DNA of 64,000 bases, taken from the NCBI GenBank assembly GCA_026545765.1, contig CM048843.1, forward strand, positions 6,740,001 through 6,804,000. Reading direction: 5' to 3'. The notes beneath the pieces were generated by a model, which made no database searches, was not told the origin of the DNA, and saw only the letters and a list, made by a program, of their open reading frames with translations. Source of the stretch: Plantago major. Its lineage: Eukaryota > Streptophyta > Magnoliopsida > Lamiales > Plantaginaceae. Positions 1 to 10,992 of this stretch are shown here, in pieces; the first letter of the stretch is position 1, and each line of letters opens with the position of its first letter. The translations under genes and the position numbers were made by a program.

Positions 1-2238
1 CACAGATAATGAGATCAAACTAAATGCACCTGATACAGGTGATTATGATTGGATAAACATAAATAAAAATGTCAATCCAACCATAGAAAATGAAAATCAG
101 GAAACAGAACAAGTCAATGACTTTTTACCTGAACAACATTATGATACAGAAGAAATTGATCATAATGAAATATCAGAACAGGAAGAAGAAGAAAATCATG
201 CAGAGATAATACAATTGAGAAGAACTGCAAGATCTAGAAAACTTCCTTCTAAACTAGATATTTATCATCATCAAGCAAAATCATACAATTTTCAATTGCA
301 TAATGACATGCAAACTAGATACCCGATATCCGACTTTCTTGGTTATGAAAAATTCTCTAATGAATATAAAACATATTCAATAAATCTTGCTCTCATACAT
401 GAACCAGAGTCTTATGAAGAAGCTATAACTGAAAAGCATTGGAGAATTGCAATATCTGATGAATTAAAAGCCCTTGAAGAGAATAAAACATGGAGTATAG
501 TTAAACTACCTCCTAATGTAAAACCTTTTGGGTGCAGATTTGTTTTTAAAACAAAATTAAATTCAGATGGACAAATTGACAAACATAAAGCTAGATTAGT
601 AGCTAAAGGTTTCACTCAACAATATGGTTTTGATTATACTGAAACTTTCAGTCCTGTAGCAAAAAATGACTACAGTTAAAGTATTTATGTCAATTGCTGC
701 TAAAAAGAACTAGATTTTAAGTCAATTAGATGTCCATAATGCTTTTCTAAATGGGGACTTGAAGAAGAAATTTACATGAAATTATCTCAAGGTCTTTCAA
801 TTCAGGGGGGAACTAATCATCCTAATCCAGGACAACTTGTATGCAAACTACATAAATCTTTATATGGTTTAAAGCAGGCATCAAGACAATGGAACTGCAA
901 GCTTACTAATTATCTGAAATCCTTGGGTTTTGATCAATCTAAAAGTGATTATTCACTCTTCACTAAGAGATCATCCCTGAACAATGAAGATTATATTGCC
1001 TTACTGGTATAGGTTGATGATATCATCATTGGAAGTAAAAATCAAGAAAAATTGATCTCATTAAAACAAGCCTGAAACAACATTTTAAAATCAGAGATAT
1101 TGGAAATTTAAAATATTTTCTTGGACTTGAAATAGCAAGAAATGCTACAGGTATATATGTTTCACAAAAGAAATATGCCCCAGAGATCATTGAAATAGCA
1201 GGTTTATTGGGTTGCAAACCAACTGTAACACCAATAGAGCAAAACACCAAATATCTTCCTAATAATTCAGAACCTCTGCATGATCCCACTTTCTATAGAA
1301 AATTAATAGGCAAACTAATATACTTAGGTATAACAAGGTCTGATACAGCTTATGCTATTAGCATTTTCAGTCAGTTCATGGAAAAACCATGCAAATTACA
1401 TCTTGATGGGATACTGAGAGTAATTAAATATCTTAAGGGAGATATTGGACTTTGAATTTTCTTTCCTAAAGAGAGTGATACACAGGTCACAGCTTACAGT
1501 GACTCAAATTATGCAGGTTGTCCAATACCAAGAAGATCAACTTCAGGTTATTGCATTTTCATTGGAAGTTCATTAGTAAGCTGGAAATCTAAGAAACATG
1601 CAATAGTGAGCATATCCTCAGCAGAAGCTGAATATAGGGCTATTGCTTATGTCTGTTGTGAAATTCTGTGGTTAACAAAATTACTGAAAGATTTTGAGAT
1701 TGATAAACTTAATCCAGTCAAGCTCCTTTGTGATAATCAATCAGCCATTCACTTAACTAAGAATCCCGTTTTCCATGAGAGAACGAAGCATATAGAAGTG
1801 GATTGTCACTTCATAAGAGAGAAAGTAATTGAAGGAAAAATAGAGATTGATTACATCAAATCTCAAGAACAATTGACAGACATTTTTACTAAAGCAGTTT
1901 GCTCCGCAAATCTAGTTAAAACCCTGAGCAAGATGAACATAAGAAATTCATATGTTCCTCTTGAGAGGGAATATTGGAAATTCAAAGACAGAAATGGGAA
2001 GAAATGCAATTTAATGAAAGTTGATTGCAAAGAATTTAAAAGTTATAGGACCTGTATGAAAGGCGCGAAGGAAATTGAGACTGAATCGAATGGACAAGAA
2101 ACGTATAAGGACTTAAGTGAAAAACGGAAACGGATTGAAGACAAAACAAAGGCAAAGTTGCTAAACGAATTAGCGACTTCTCCAGCACATCACTGTTCAT
2201 CGTCATCCTCAACAAAGAAGACAAAACTACTCGTTTAG
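1..2238 (+). pseudogene. Ty1-copia pol remnant (RT and RNase H)
   Basis: Reading is open from base 2 into an acidic linker, then a copia reverse transcriptase. Visible landmarks are the [11 protein letters not shown] block near 590-620, FLNGDL near 745, LYGLKQA near 860, VDDIIIGS near 1013, and an RNase H with SSAEAEYRA near 1618 and ERTKHIEVDCHFIRE near 1780. The copy is dead. A frameshift lies in the A-run at 663-668, a stop replaces an expected Trp near 709, there is another frameshift near 760-775, a stop sits directly before VDD near 1011, and another stop lies near 1455. The stretch 1606-2238 stays open about 300 bases past the RNase H as a lysine-rich tail of no known function. The 5' part of the element is outside the window, and no 3' LTR boundary was found. 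Confidence 0.93.
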
Positions 2239-2683
2239 GGTTGCAGAGTACGAATTGGTACTATTCGATCGTGACCATGAATTCTTCAATCAATGGTTGT
2301 CATCGAGAGCTTGGTGATCAAGGTTATGAGCTGGATTATTATCGAGTACATTAGCTTTGTAATTTAGCAGAAATATGAGTTTGAACCTCACACTTTTTCA
2401 TTTCTTTTCCGTGTATATATACTCCTCTGTAGTCCATTGATTCAGCAAAAAATACAACACACTTTCCTTCTTGCATTACTCTCTATTTTTACAAGACCGT
2501 CTAACCACTAGATTGACAAGCCTCGGATTCATGGAACATAATTTGGAGAAGGAAAATGGCCACAACATCGTCTAGACACTGAAGTAGTGTGTTAAATTTT
2601 TAATGGTTTAATAGCCTCGGAACTACTAGGTCATATTGTCATTTTGTTTACCAAGCGTGCGATATAATTCTTCATCAAATGTA
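2239..2683. other. Probable 3' flank or LTR remnant of the first copia element
   Basis: No gene. A promoter-like stretch near 2410-2500 (tatatatactcc, then a run rich in C and T) resembles the R-U5 part of a copia LTR, but no TG...CA boundary or second LTR copy is in the window, so the assignment is a guess. Confidence 0.3.
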
Positions 2684-2793
2684 ATACTACCTCCAATCTT
2701 TATAAAACCTGTCATTTTACTATTCTACGGTGAACTGTCTTCGACTTTGACCACAAATTACTATTAAACGATAATAGTAAATGAGATCTAGAA
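2684..2793. repeat. Half of a Stowaway-type MITE
   Basis: It starts TA-CTACCTCC and runs on with the same internal sequence (gaactgtcttcgactttgaccacaaa, given here in lower case only as a landmark of the family) as the complete element at 56952-57209. The second inverted terminus is missing, so this is a one-ended relic. Confidence 0.65.
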
Positions 2794-3722
2794 CAGTAGC
2801 ATAACCGATGTGCAAAGCAAAAAGGGGTAATTTTGGATGACCAAAGAGTTCGATGCCGCGGCGGCGATGTGAGCGGTTGGAGAGAAGCGGTTGCAAGACG
2901 TTCAACAGAAAAGAGAAAGAATTATAATAGGAGTAATTATAATTATTAAATATTTAATTAACATAAAGAGAATTTTGTTGTGCTGCTAGTTTTCTAGGCT
3001 AGGTGTAAACTTCTTATTGGCCCAAGGAGTATAATAAGGGGGAATGTTGTAGGAAGTACAACTATATTACTTTTTATTGATTGTGTAATATCCAAACAAA
3101 ATTTATTAATTTTAGTACAAACTCGTAATTGAGTTTTCATCTATGCCCTTGATCCTAAATTTTGCAATTCAAAATTACCAAGACCATCTTAATTAAAACA
3201 TTAATTAATATATTCAACATTTACTACAACTTTGCTCATTGTCCAGAATATTTTGTTGATACAAAACTTCACACTTCATGTTTAATCTGTTGATAAACAA
3301 GTCTACAAGTGGAGATTTTGAACATGTCACGGATATATGTTAGTATCGCCACTAACATATATCTGAAATGGTACTGATATGTGTCTACAAGTCTCAGATT
3401 CTGAACATGTCCGTTAATGCTATAGACATATGTATGTATTGGCAGTGACATATGTATGAAAAAATATTGATATGTGTTTACAATTACATTTTATATTTAC
3501 TCCAGCTTAATTAATGCTTTCATAATGAATTTCGTAACTGATATGGGATAATTGTATGATTGTCTCTTCATAATTGCCAATAATCAATCATAACCACACA
3601 TTTAACAATGTTGTACTAGGATCAACAACAAAAATGTGTGTTGTCTCTTAATCAATTCTTTTTCCAAAGGTTCTACTACTTTCTAATTTAGCCTATAATA
3701 AGTGGTTTTTTATACCCTAAAA
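2794..3722. other. Intergenic, no gene seen
   Basis: AT-rich with no convincing ORF. An imperfect direct repeat (tctacaagt...gatt.tgaacatgtc) occurs at about 3302-3335 and 3384-3418. The motif acatatgt/gatatgtg recurs between 3330 and 3480. Confidence 0.5.
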
Positions 3723-3830
3723 CATGTTGCACTACCTCCTGGTTCTTTAATGTGTTGTACAATACAACATTGAATATATATGGTATAACTATAGTACAAC
3801 CTGTAAAGCACCAGGAGGTAGTGCAACATG
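3723..3830. repeat. 108-nt foldback with 38-nt arms
   Basis: The left arm 3723-3760 and right arm 3793-3830 are inverted copies. The outer 20 bases CATGTTGCACTACCTCCTGG pair perfectly, and the inner 18 pair with a few mismatches. The loop is about 32 nt. The size and pairing suit either a very small inverted-repeat element or a MIRNA-like precursor. No known miRNA was recognised in either arm. Confidence 0.6.
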
Positions 3831-4393
3831 CTATAGGCAAGAGGAAACCTAATAAGTATGGAGAAAAGTAGTAAACCCGACTGTTACTACCAGTTCTTTA
3901 ATAAAACAAACAAGACTTTCGATTCACCTAATGATTACACTATCAAATGTTGTAAAATATTAATTGCACGGTTATCATAATGACGATACTTACATAGTTA
4001 TACATGGCACTCCTTAAATTGCGTTAATATGCAAACCTCATGATTACCCAAAAGTAGTGCTCAATTTTCTCTCATAATTATTTCTAAGGGTTTGTAAAAT
4101 ACAACGCAATCAAGATGTCACGAATTCATTTTTTTTATTTAGAATTCATGATAATTCCCTCTTCATAATCGAAACTAATCGAAAAATTGAAACTATAAAA
4201 TTGTTGTATGTATATCAAAAGATCTGCATCACAAATAATGCTCAACTACGAAACTGGCTACTATAGAGATTTAGCCCTGAAAACCAGAGCTTCAGTTTAT
4301 CTACTTACTAGGTCATGATTTTGTCGACAAGATATTATCGTATGATACTTTAGTGTATATGGTTCGTTAAACTAATTAAGATGATTGATAAAG
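3831..4393. other. Intergenic, nothing seen
   Basis: AT-rich DNA without ORF, repeat or RNA signal that I can support. Confidence 0.5.
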
Positions 4394-4402
4394 CAATTAC
4401 AG

Positions 4403-5171
4403 GACTAGTGTTAAATTGAGAGCACAAAACTTACATTGAGAGCAAATTTTTTAAATTTACTTTTCTACCCTTATATTATCAATCTCAAAGTCTCAGTTCC
4501 ATATTTACAGATTCACTTTCTCCAATTTCTCTCAAGAACTTTCCCCAAATACCGGTAACAAATCGCGGCAAAACTATGGAGGATAAAGGCTATTTTTTGC
4601 AAAATATATTCCTATTCTTCTCATATCACTCTTGAAGGTGGAAAAACGAAATTTATGAGACGGAAGAGATCAGGATGCACATGTACGCTTCTGAATTTTT
4701 CATGTACATTGATTTTTTTTGAGAAATTTTACTAATTCTTTCATGGATAGTGAGAACAGAATGTAAAACATTGAGGTATGGAATACTTTGTTTGTTAGAT
4801 TTGATATAAATTGTTAAGAAAAAAAATCTTGTATGCTTTGTTGTGATTTGGTAGAAGGTTAGTCTAGTTAGGCTCTGTTATCTTCAACTGCAATTTTTTG
4901 AACTGAACTGAGGTGAATTGAACTGAATGAGTTTTAAGTTGAAGAGAATAAAGCCTTAGTTATGACTTCTAATGTTATTCTAAGGTTTTTTATTGTTATT
5001 AACGGAATAATATGTTCCTAAATAAGTGGGATATTGTTTACTTATTTATAGATGCTAATCTGGAAATATGAAATAGAATCTAAAATTTGACTAATTAACA
5101 AAAGGGTAGGAAAGGAAATTAAGGAAATTTTCTCTCAATGTAAATTTTTTGCATTCAATTTAACACTAGCC
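4403..5171. mobile_element. Mutator-like non-autonomous element
   Basis: The ends are inverted repeats: GACTAGTGTTAAATTGAGAG on the left, and on the right a sequence whose reverse complement starts GGCTAGTGTTAAATTGA. Similarity continues inwards through ttacattgagag to a shared tacccttt/ctaccctt motif. The element is flanked by the 9-bp direct repeat CAATTACAG (4394-4402 and 5172-5180), the length typical of Mutator-like transposons. There is no transposase. The interior (about 4560-4760) is less AT-rich and could be captured host DNA, but no gene was recognised. A smaller element is nested at 4869-4956. Confidence 0.8.
4869..4956. repeat. Small TGAACTGAA-family MITE, copy A
   Basis: Inverted ends: aggctctgttatcttcaact on the left, and on the right a sequence whose reverse complement is aggctttattctcttcaact. 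The core is rich in TGAACTGAA. Related copies lie at 6625-6730 and 51768-51877. Confidence 0.55.
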
Positions 5172-5322
5172 CAATTACAGACCAATATAAAACATTAGAA
5201 AAATTAATCACATACTATATATAGTTCCGTCACAAATTCTTTATATAACATCTACGGATACAAACGTTAAATTAAATGTAATAGAGTGACTAGAGTCTAT
5301 CATACATGGGGCTTAATTTGTA

Positions 5323-5568
5323 CTTTCTCCGTCCCGAAACAAACTTTCCAACTTTGACCTTTTGCGGTCAAACTTTGACTACGAATTAATTTTAAACCGC
5401 AAATGTAAAATGATCAATTTTTTTATATAATGAAACTTTAGGGGCTAATTTTCATTATATAAAAAAATTGAACATTTTATATTTGCGGTTTAAGATTAAT
5501 TCGTAGTCAAAGTTGAAAAGTTTAACCGTAAAAGTCAAAGTGAGAAACTTGTTCCGGAACGGAGGAAA
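5323..5568. mobile_element. Stowaway-type MITE
   Basis: About 246 bp flanked by TA. The ends are inverted copies (ctttctccgtcccgaaac against, in reverse complement, tttcctccgttccggaac), a variant of the CTCCCTCCGTCCC terminus of plant Tc1/mariner Stowaway elements. Almost the whole element can fold on itself, because the tgactacgaattaat segment recurs inverted. Confidence 0.85.
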
Positions 5569-5677
5569 TACTAATTATACATGTACAAAATGATACATAA
5601 AAAGTTGTATATATGTCACGTTACTACCAATTTTAGTGCTCGATATTGCGTTGGGCCACGATTAGTTTTTCTCCATG

Positions 5678-6121
5678 TTAAATAAGATGGTGATTTTGTA
5701 GCTGCATGGTTGCCAAGATTTGGTTTAAACCGGTAAGTCTCTGTTGTAAGTAAATTGATTCGGATAAGAGCCGGTTTGAGTCACTTTGAAGCAAGTGACA
5801 CTTGTGAGTAAGCATGCACAACCGGTTTTTAAGTTCCCGGTTCTCAAGTTTGAACCGCTTTGCTTCAAGAGTGATTTTCTCCAAATGTCTCTTCTTCCTG
5901 AACCGGGACCTTCGGGCTGATTCCCGGTTCGACATCATACGTCTATGCTTCCTTTCTTCAAGTGAATAGATTGACCGGGTCGTTTCCGAGCTAGATGTCG
6001 ATTGCATTGACGAAGGTTCAGATTCGAGTATAGAAAACAAGTCATGGATTTCATTTGGGGTGAATGCGTGCTCGAAAAGAGGGAACTGGTTGTCAAGAAT
6101 CGGGTTCATTGAAGACATCAT
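5678..6121 (-). CDS. bZIP transcription factor, group-S type
   Basis: An intronless gene for 147 residues. From about residue 55 there is a basic region with the invariant N-x7-R spacing (NRESARRSR), followed at the standard distance by a zipper of nine heptad positions I-F-L-L-L-L-L-L-M (about residues 73-129). It should bind ACGT-type DNA elements in the nucleus as a homo- or heterodimer. Small size, single exon and long zipper match plant group S bZIPs, but I cannot assign a member. The reading frame extends upstream to an ATG at 6259. I prefer the paired ATGs at 6116-6121, because a TATA-like AATAAATA lies at 6193-6200, between the two starts, so the upstream ATG would not be transcribed. 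A Stowaway element ends about 110 bp beyond the stop. Confidence 0.88.
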   Translation of the reverse strand: MMSSMNPILDNQFPLFEHAFTPNEIHDLFSILESEPSSMQSTSSSETTRSIYSLEERKHRRMMSNRESARRSRFRKKRHLEKITLEAKRFKLENRELKNRLCMLTHKCHLLQSDSNRLLSESIYLQQRLTGLNQILATMQLQNHHLI

Positions 6122-6192
6122 GGTTGCAAATTTTCTTATAGGGGGGAGAGGAAAGGAGGGGAAAAGGGAAGAAGTGAGTTGTAGGAGAGGGG

Positions 6193-6200
6193 TATTTATT
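6193..6200 (-). promoter_or_regulatory. TATA-like box of the bZIP gene
   Basis: AATAAATA on the minus strand, 72 bases before the chosen ATG. A start about 30 bases downstream would leave a 5' leader of roughly 40-50 nt without an upstream ATG. Confidence 0.55.
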
Positions 6201-6624
6201 GGGGATTTAGGGAGTGTACATTGTGACATGTGAGCTCCACTAAAATTTAGAACTTTCAAAAAGTAGATTAAGCTAGTGTTTTGCTTTCACAGTGGTATGT
6301 ATTTATCCAAAAAAAATCATGTTTACCAAATTAAAGGAACAAGAACCTAGAAATGGAGATTAAAGGGGTCCTCGAATCTTATCATCATTCCGTTTCTAGG
6401 GAGGAAATAGTGTCGGTAATTAAGTATTGCAAGTCTTTTTACACATTACCAGCCTTTATTAGGTCATCTTCTCCTTTTGTTTTTGACAAGTCAAAACTTC
6501 ACTGCTTAAGATTAAGAAGTGAATATATGTCGTGCTCTGGACAAAATGTGTGTTCCCTTCCAAGTATTGTGTCTCAAACTCGGAATACTAATATGAATAT
6601 ACTATATACATTATCCTACTTGCC
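6201..6624. other. Intergenic, upstream of the bZIP gene
   Basis: A 120-codon open frame on the plus strand (6353-6715) runs into the MITE at 6625-6730 and has no recognisable domain, so no gene is called. Confidence 0.5.
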
Positions 6625-6730
6625 TGCTTTTCTTCAACCTAAAACTCATTCGGATTTAGCTTCTTTAGTTATATTTTATACTACAATTCAGTTCAGTTCA
6701 AAAAATTGCAGTTGAAGAGAACATAGTCTT
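6625..6730. repeat. Small TGAACTGAA-family MITE, copy B
   Basis: It contains caattcagttcagttcaaaa and ends gcagttgaagagaacatagtc, matching the inverted orientation of the copy at 4869-4956 and the interior of the copy at 51768-51877. Confidence 0.55.
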
Positions 6731-6860
6731 AAAGGTACACACACCATTAATGGCCTTCCTCCTTAAATACACATTTATATATCTCTCCGGGCATGTCGAA
6801 TACAATCCCAACTTAATAAAAAAGTTGTCGGTAAAATTAACCTCATCGAGATATTAGTGT

Positions 6861-7055
6861 TTGGAAATATTTAAAATGTCAATTATGAATCGTTTGGTGA
6901 CAATAGGAATCACTATCATTTAAACAAAATTCAACGCCACTACTAATGTGTTCCGGATGTTGGTGGTTGGGAATATTTGAAATGTCAATTATGACACAAT
7001 TGGGACAATAAGAATCACTTTTCTTTAAGCGTAATTCGTCCCAACTACTAGTGTA
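6861..7055. repeat. Degenerate tandem duplication, about 100 bp
   Basis: The segment 6861-6955 (ttggaaatatttaaaatgtc...) recurs at 6967-7055 (ttgggaatatttgaaatgtc...). Both continue with caattatga, gacaata.gaatcact and an actacta.tgt motif. Confidence 0.6.
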
Positions 7056-7840
7056 CAATTAGGTTGCAGTGAATCGCTAACATGATACAATGGAGCCCCA
7101 TATATGCATATATTGTTCATGTAGAGCATGAGGATGAGAGAGTGTGTTTGCAATTTGAAGCAACCCTTACTATATATATAGATTAAGTGTTGTGTCTATA
7201 CAAAATTCTATATCGAGAACATATGCAATGGATTAGGAGTAATTCTCTACCATTAGATCACACCTGTTCAAATCAATGACCATCATTGAATGATTGTTGG
7301 TTCAAATTCAAAAAGTTGTTGTCTTTTCCCGGGTTAAATCCTAACAAAAGCGCCACATCCTGTGCGACACGAGCTCGAACTCGTATGCATGGTTCTGCCA
7401 AGTAAAATTACTAAATGATTTGTGTGCACATCATTAATGCACTTTCTTATACAAATTAATTTTTACACACTTACTTTTTCCATATGGAAAAATTAAGCGT
7501 ATTAGATTATTTATGACATCACACTTTCTAAAGCCCATCTTTCATTTTCAATGTGAAAATTATTAATTACCTAATTCTCCCACTATTTATCTTGGAAATC
7601 TCCCGCAGCAGGAACCTCGTACGCATCATTGAGCACAAACCGAGAAGGGTGTGATATGTAGTTCAAACCAGTCCGATTGTTTTTAGCATCAAGTATCCAT
7701 AACACTATTTAGGTCGTGCCAATCATACATGACTCTTAAGAAAAAATAATAACTACACAATATCTATATCTCCATCTTCCTTATCCATCACGTTATTAAT
7801 CCTATTGTATCACAAACACTTAAGTGCTTAATTAATCATA
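7056..7840. other. Intergenic, nothing seen
   Basis: No ORF, tRNA or element that I can support. Confidence 0.5.
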
Positions 7841-7903
7841 GAATTTACGTGGTTCGGATTAAAATCACACAATTGACACATGAATTTACGTGGTTCGGAT
7901 TAA
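7841..7903. repeat. 22-bp direct repeat, 41 bp apart
   Basis: gaatttacgtggttcggatt occurs at 7841 and again at 7882. The phrase tttacgtggttcgg is frequent in plant LTR-type repeats, so this is probably a piece of an old retroelement. No boundaries were found. Confidence 0.5.
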
Positions 7904-9430
7904 ACAATTCATCATCCACGGAAGAACAATGAAAGATTTCACTGTGTTGACAAGATCGTCTCGATTACAATCGTACCAATCCCTTGAGAACCGACGTCTA
8001 TGAAAACCTGAAAACTCACTCTCTATAAATGAATTGTAACTGTTCATCTCGATCTTGCTAATAATATGTATATGGACAAGAAAGACGAAGAACTCCAGGA
8101 TAAGCAGTTGACGCCCGATCTTTGCGAATCCGCTATCATCCAACGGCTGAGATCAAATATACAATTGTTATTTACCAACAACTTAACTCCAAATTGCACT
8201 TCAGACCTTTCTTTCTTCAATTAATAGTTTCGTATTCACCTCAAAACCTGGGTTTTCTCACCGTATAATTAGAAGCTAATCATTCCTCGAGAAGGACGTC
8301 CCAGATTAATAGACCCTGGACGGTTAGGATTCATGGTTGAAGTAATTATATTTGAAACCACACGCAGATTCCACCATATTCAATACATATTTTTGGTATA
8401 AAAGGTAAAGTTTTAAGAATTTGATCATAAGGTTCGGATATTCGCAGCAAAAGTTAAAAAGTGAAGGGGGTTGCGTTCCGTGTATATCTGTAATTTTAGG
8501 AAAATGAAATGGAAGGAAAGCTCCACATGGTTGGGAGTTGTTGGAGGGTCATAATCATAATCTGCTTAATTGCTTTTTATTTCTTCAGGTGGCCTACCTT
8601 TAATTTCTTTCTTTAATTTCTACACTAGTACTATAACAAAACAAAAGAAAAGGTGGGTATCATATCGATCCATCCATAGATTATTAGCTTAATCACGAAG
8701 ATATATATATATATACACTCACTCTGCAACACAGAAAACACTAACTACAAACATACCAGATTAATTAATTAACTAATCAATAGTACTTTTTACTTACCTA
8801 ATTTTATTACTATTAGTCTCTTACATTATACCGAATGAATTCATTAATTTCTCCAAAGCCAATCTATCTAATCTAAGATAATCAACACAGATGCGGCATA
8901 ATGAACTCACGTGGGTTTAAGAATCTAAGCGGAAAGGTTAATTAGAATTGCTAATTTACGTTCGGGAGCCATGTGGATACATTTTCAATCTCATGCTTTA
9001 TTTTGTCCCATGCTTCATGGTTTTTAGTACCCATGTATTTTATTGTTGTAATGTTGATTAATGTGGTTTTTTGGTGAAAATGTTTGATTTGAAAATGTAT
9101 ATATAGTTTTAAATGATACTCACTCCAATATAGTACTAGAATATAGTATTTCAAATGGTATGAGAACCCACCCTTCTAAGACCAATTTAATGTCAACATT
9201 CTTAATCTACTACTTTCTCCGTCTGGAAGAATATTATCCGTATATCAATCTAGCATTATAAAATTTGTATTAGACCCAAAACCCTGAGATGCAAAAACAC
9301 CGTTCATTCATAGATAGTGTGTTCCTTTTTGTTTCAAGGTATGTTGAACGATGATTATACACAAGTAACGAATTTGTGATTGATAATGTTGTTAGGTTTT
9401 CAGTTGCATTGATTCAGCTTCTTTTTTGTG
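7904..9430. other. Intergenic, no gene seen
   Basis: AT-rich with only short chance frames. A single Stowaway-like end (tactttctccgtctgg) is present at about 9212 without a partner. Confidence 0.45.
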
Positions 9431-9436
9431 TGTGTG

Positions 9437-9482
<46 letters not shown>
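9431..9482. repeat. (TG)n(TA)n microsatellite
   Basis: A short GT run is followed by an interrupted TA run. Confidence 0.9.
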
Positions 9483-9484
<2 letters not shown>

Positions 9485-9641
9485 CTTGATGCTTTACATT
9501 AAGAAGCAATGCCAGAGTATGCTCTACAAAAGCTTACTGGGAATATTCCTTTAATTAAGAAAGGAAATATATATACACTGTACTTTTCTCATGTTAGTTA
9601 GTGTTGTTATAGTTGTAGACCAACATAGGTGGCCTCTAACG

Positions 9642-10087
9642 CATGGACGAAGCTAGAATTTTCAGTCACACCGTGCTCAACTATAACTAATTTAAAAATA
9701 ATAAATAATTATTTTAAACTTCAAATTAATAAATGTAAAATGTGTTACATTTACAGAGAACACCGATCTTTTTCTAAGTATTATAGAAAGTTACATTTTA
9801 AAACCATTATTAGGAATGTATATTATTCACAAATCAATCGTTTTAACTAATTTGTACTAAAAAGCCATTTATAATTAGACGAAAAATCTTTAAATATTAT
9901 CGTTTTCTACAAATATAATGAATGCAACCACTCCAGATGCACTTGTATGGTTGTGCTATTGTCTTTTTTAAAATTCAGTTAAAAATATAGACCGTGTCAA
10001 TCGTTAAAAATTAAAACTTAATACATATATAAATGAAAATTTCTGAATGCCGGGCACGGGCTGGCAGCCATGGTGGCTTCGCCCCTG
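9642..10087. mobile_element. hAT-type MITE, 446 bp
   Basis: The left end CATGGACGAAGCT and the reverse complement of the right end (CAGGGGCGAAGCC) are inverted repeats. The element is flanked by the exact 8-bp direct repeat CTCTAACG (9634-9641 and 10088-10095), the duplication length of hAT transposons. It encodes nothing; the short frame across its left part is accidental. Confidence 0.8.
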
Positions 10088-10095
10088 CTCTAACG

Positions 10096-10850
10096 TGCGC
10101 CCTAGTCTCTACATTTTTGGTAATTATGTTAAATATTCCAACAATTTTATTTAATATATATGACAATTATATATTCTCTTTTAATCAATAGATCAATATT
10201 TTAATTTTAAGCCACAATTGGACATCATGTGCTTACATATAATTCAGGTACTCGTTCAGTAGACTTTATAAACTAGTCTATAAGAATGGACAAAAATATT
10301 GGCAAAGAAGCTAGCACTCTCTCCTCCGAGAGAATACCGTGGGAAAAAAAATATTTAAAACAAATTATATTTCAGAAAAAAAAAACACATTAAAAGTTCC
10401 CAAGTATTTAATGTTGTCCAAATTTTCGACACCTTTATAATCAATAGTATTTCATCAAAGACGTACGGATTGAGAAATCAATCCAGGTGCCTCACAAATG
10501 ACGGATGGAAGGAGTCGTATTTGTTATGTTCTTCCTTAACATCAGTTAATCACGCTGCAACTTTCAACTCGTTATCAACCTCGTCATTTCCTTAAATTTA
10601 ACCCCGATCAGCCCTTTTTTCCTCTTACGTTATCAAATATTATTTGTCCCTTCAATAAACTCAAAAATAGGAGTAACCCTTAATCTGACCCAAACAATAT
10701 TATTCCAGTTGCATTGAATTCGTTAAGGATTTTAAATTATTTTTTATGTGTTGGTAATTCCTATTTTCGGTAATGTATGAATTTTGATACCTAAAAATGA
10801 AAAATGAACGAAATGATATAATACTGAATTATTGATGGAGTAAGGAACAC
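10096..10850. other. Intergenic, 3' side of the 11-exon gene
   Basis: No feature seen. The transcript of the next gene (minus strand) probably ends somewhere in 10850-10990. Confidence 0.45.
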
Positions 10851-10992
10851 ACTTTATTAGACATTGAAACAAATTGCTAATTCAAAACTATAACAGGTAC
10901 CCATGATACAAGTTATTTACAATTGAACATCAACATCTGTTTTGCTATCAACCGTAAAACTGTAACTCCCCTTTGCATGTATAACTCAACTC

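Noticed and set aside
6353..6715. 120-codon plus-strand frame next to the bZIP gene
   Set aside because: It runs into a dispersed MITE and has no domain or gene-like signals.
7290..7400. tRNA-like phrases (ggttcaaattc, gagctcgaactc)
   Set aside because: No cloverleaf with acceptor, D and anticodon arms could be formed around them.
9212..9300. Stowaway-like end tactttctccgtctgg
   Set aside because: No partner end within a few hundred bases; at best a relic.
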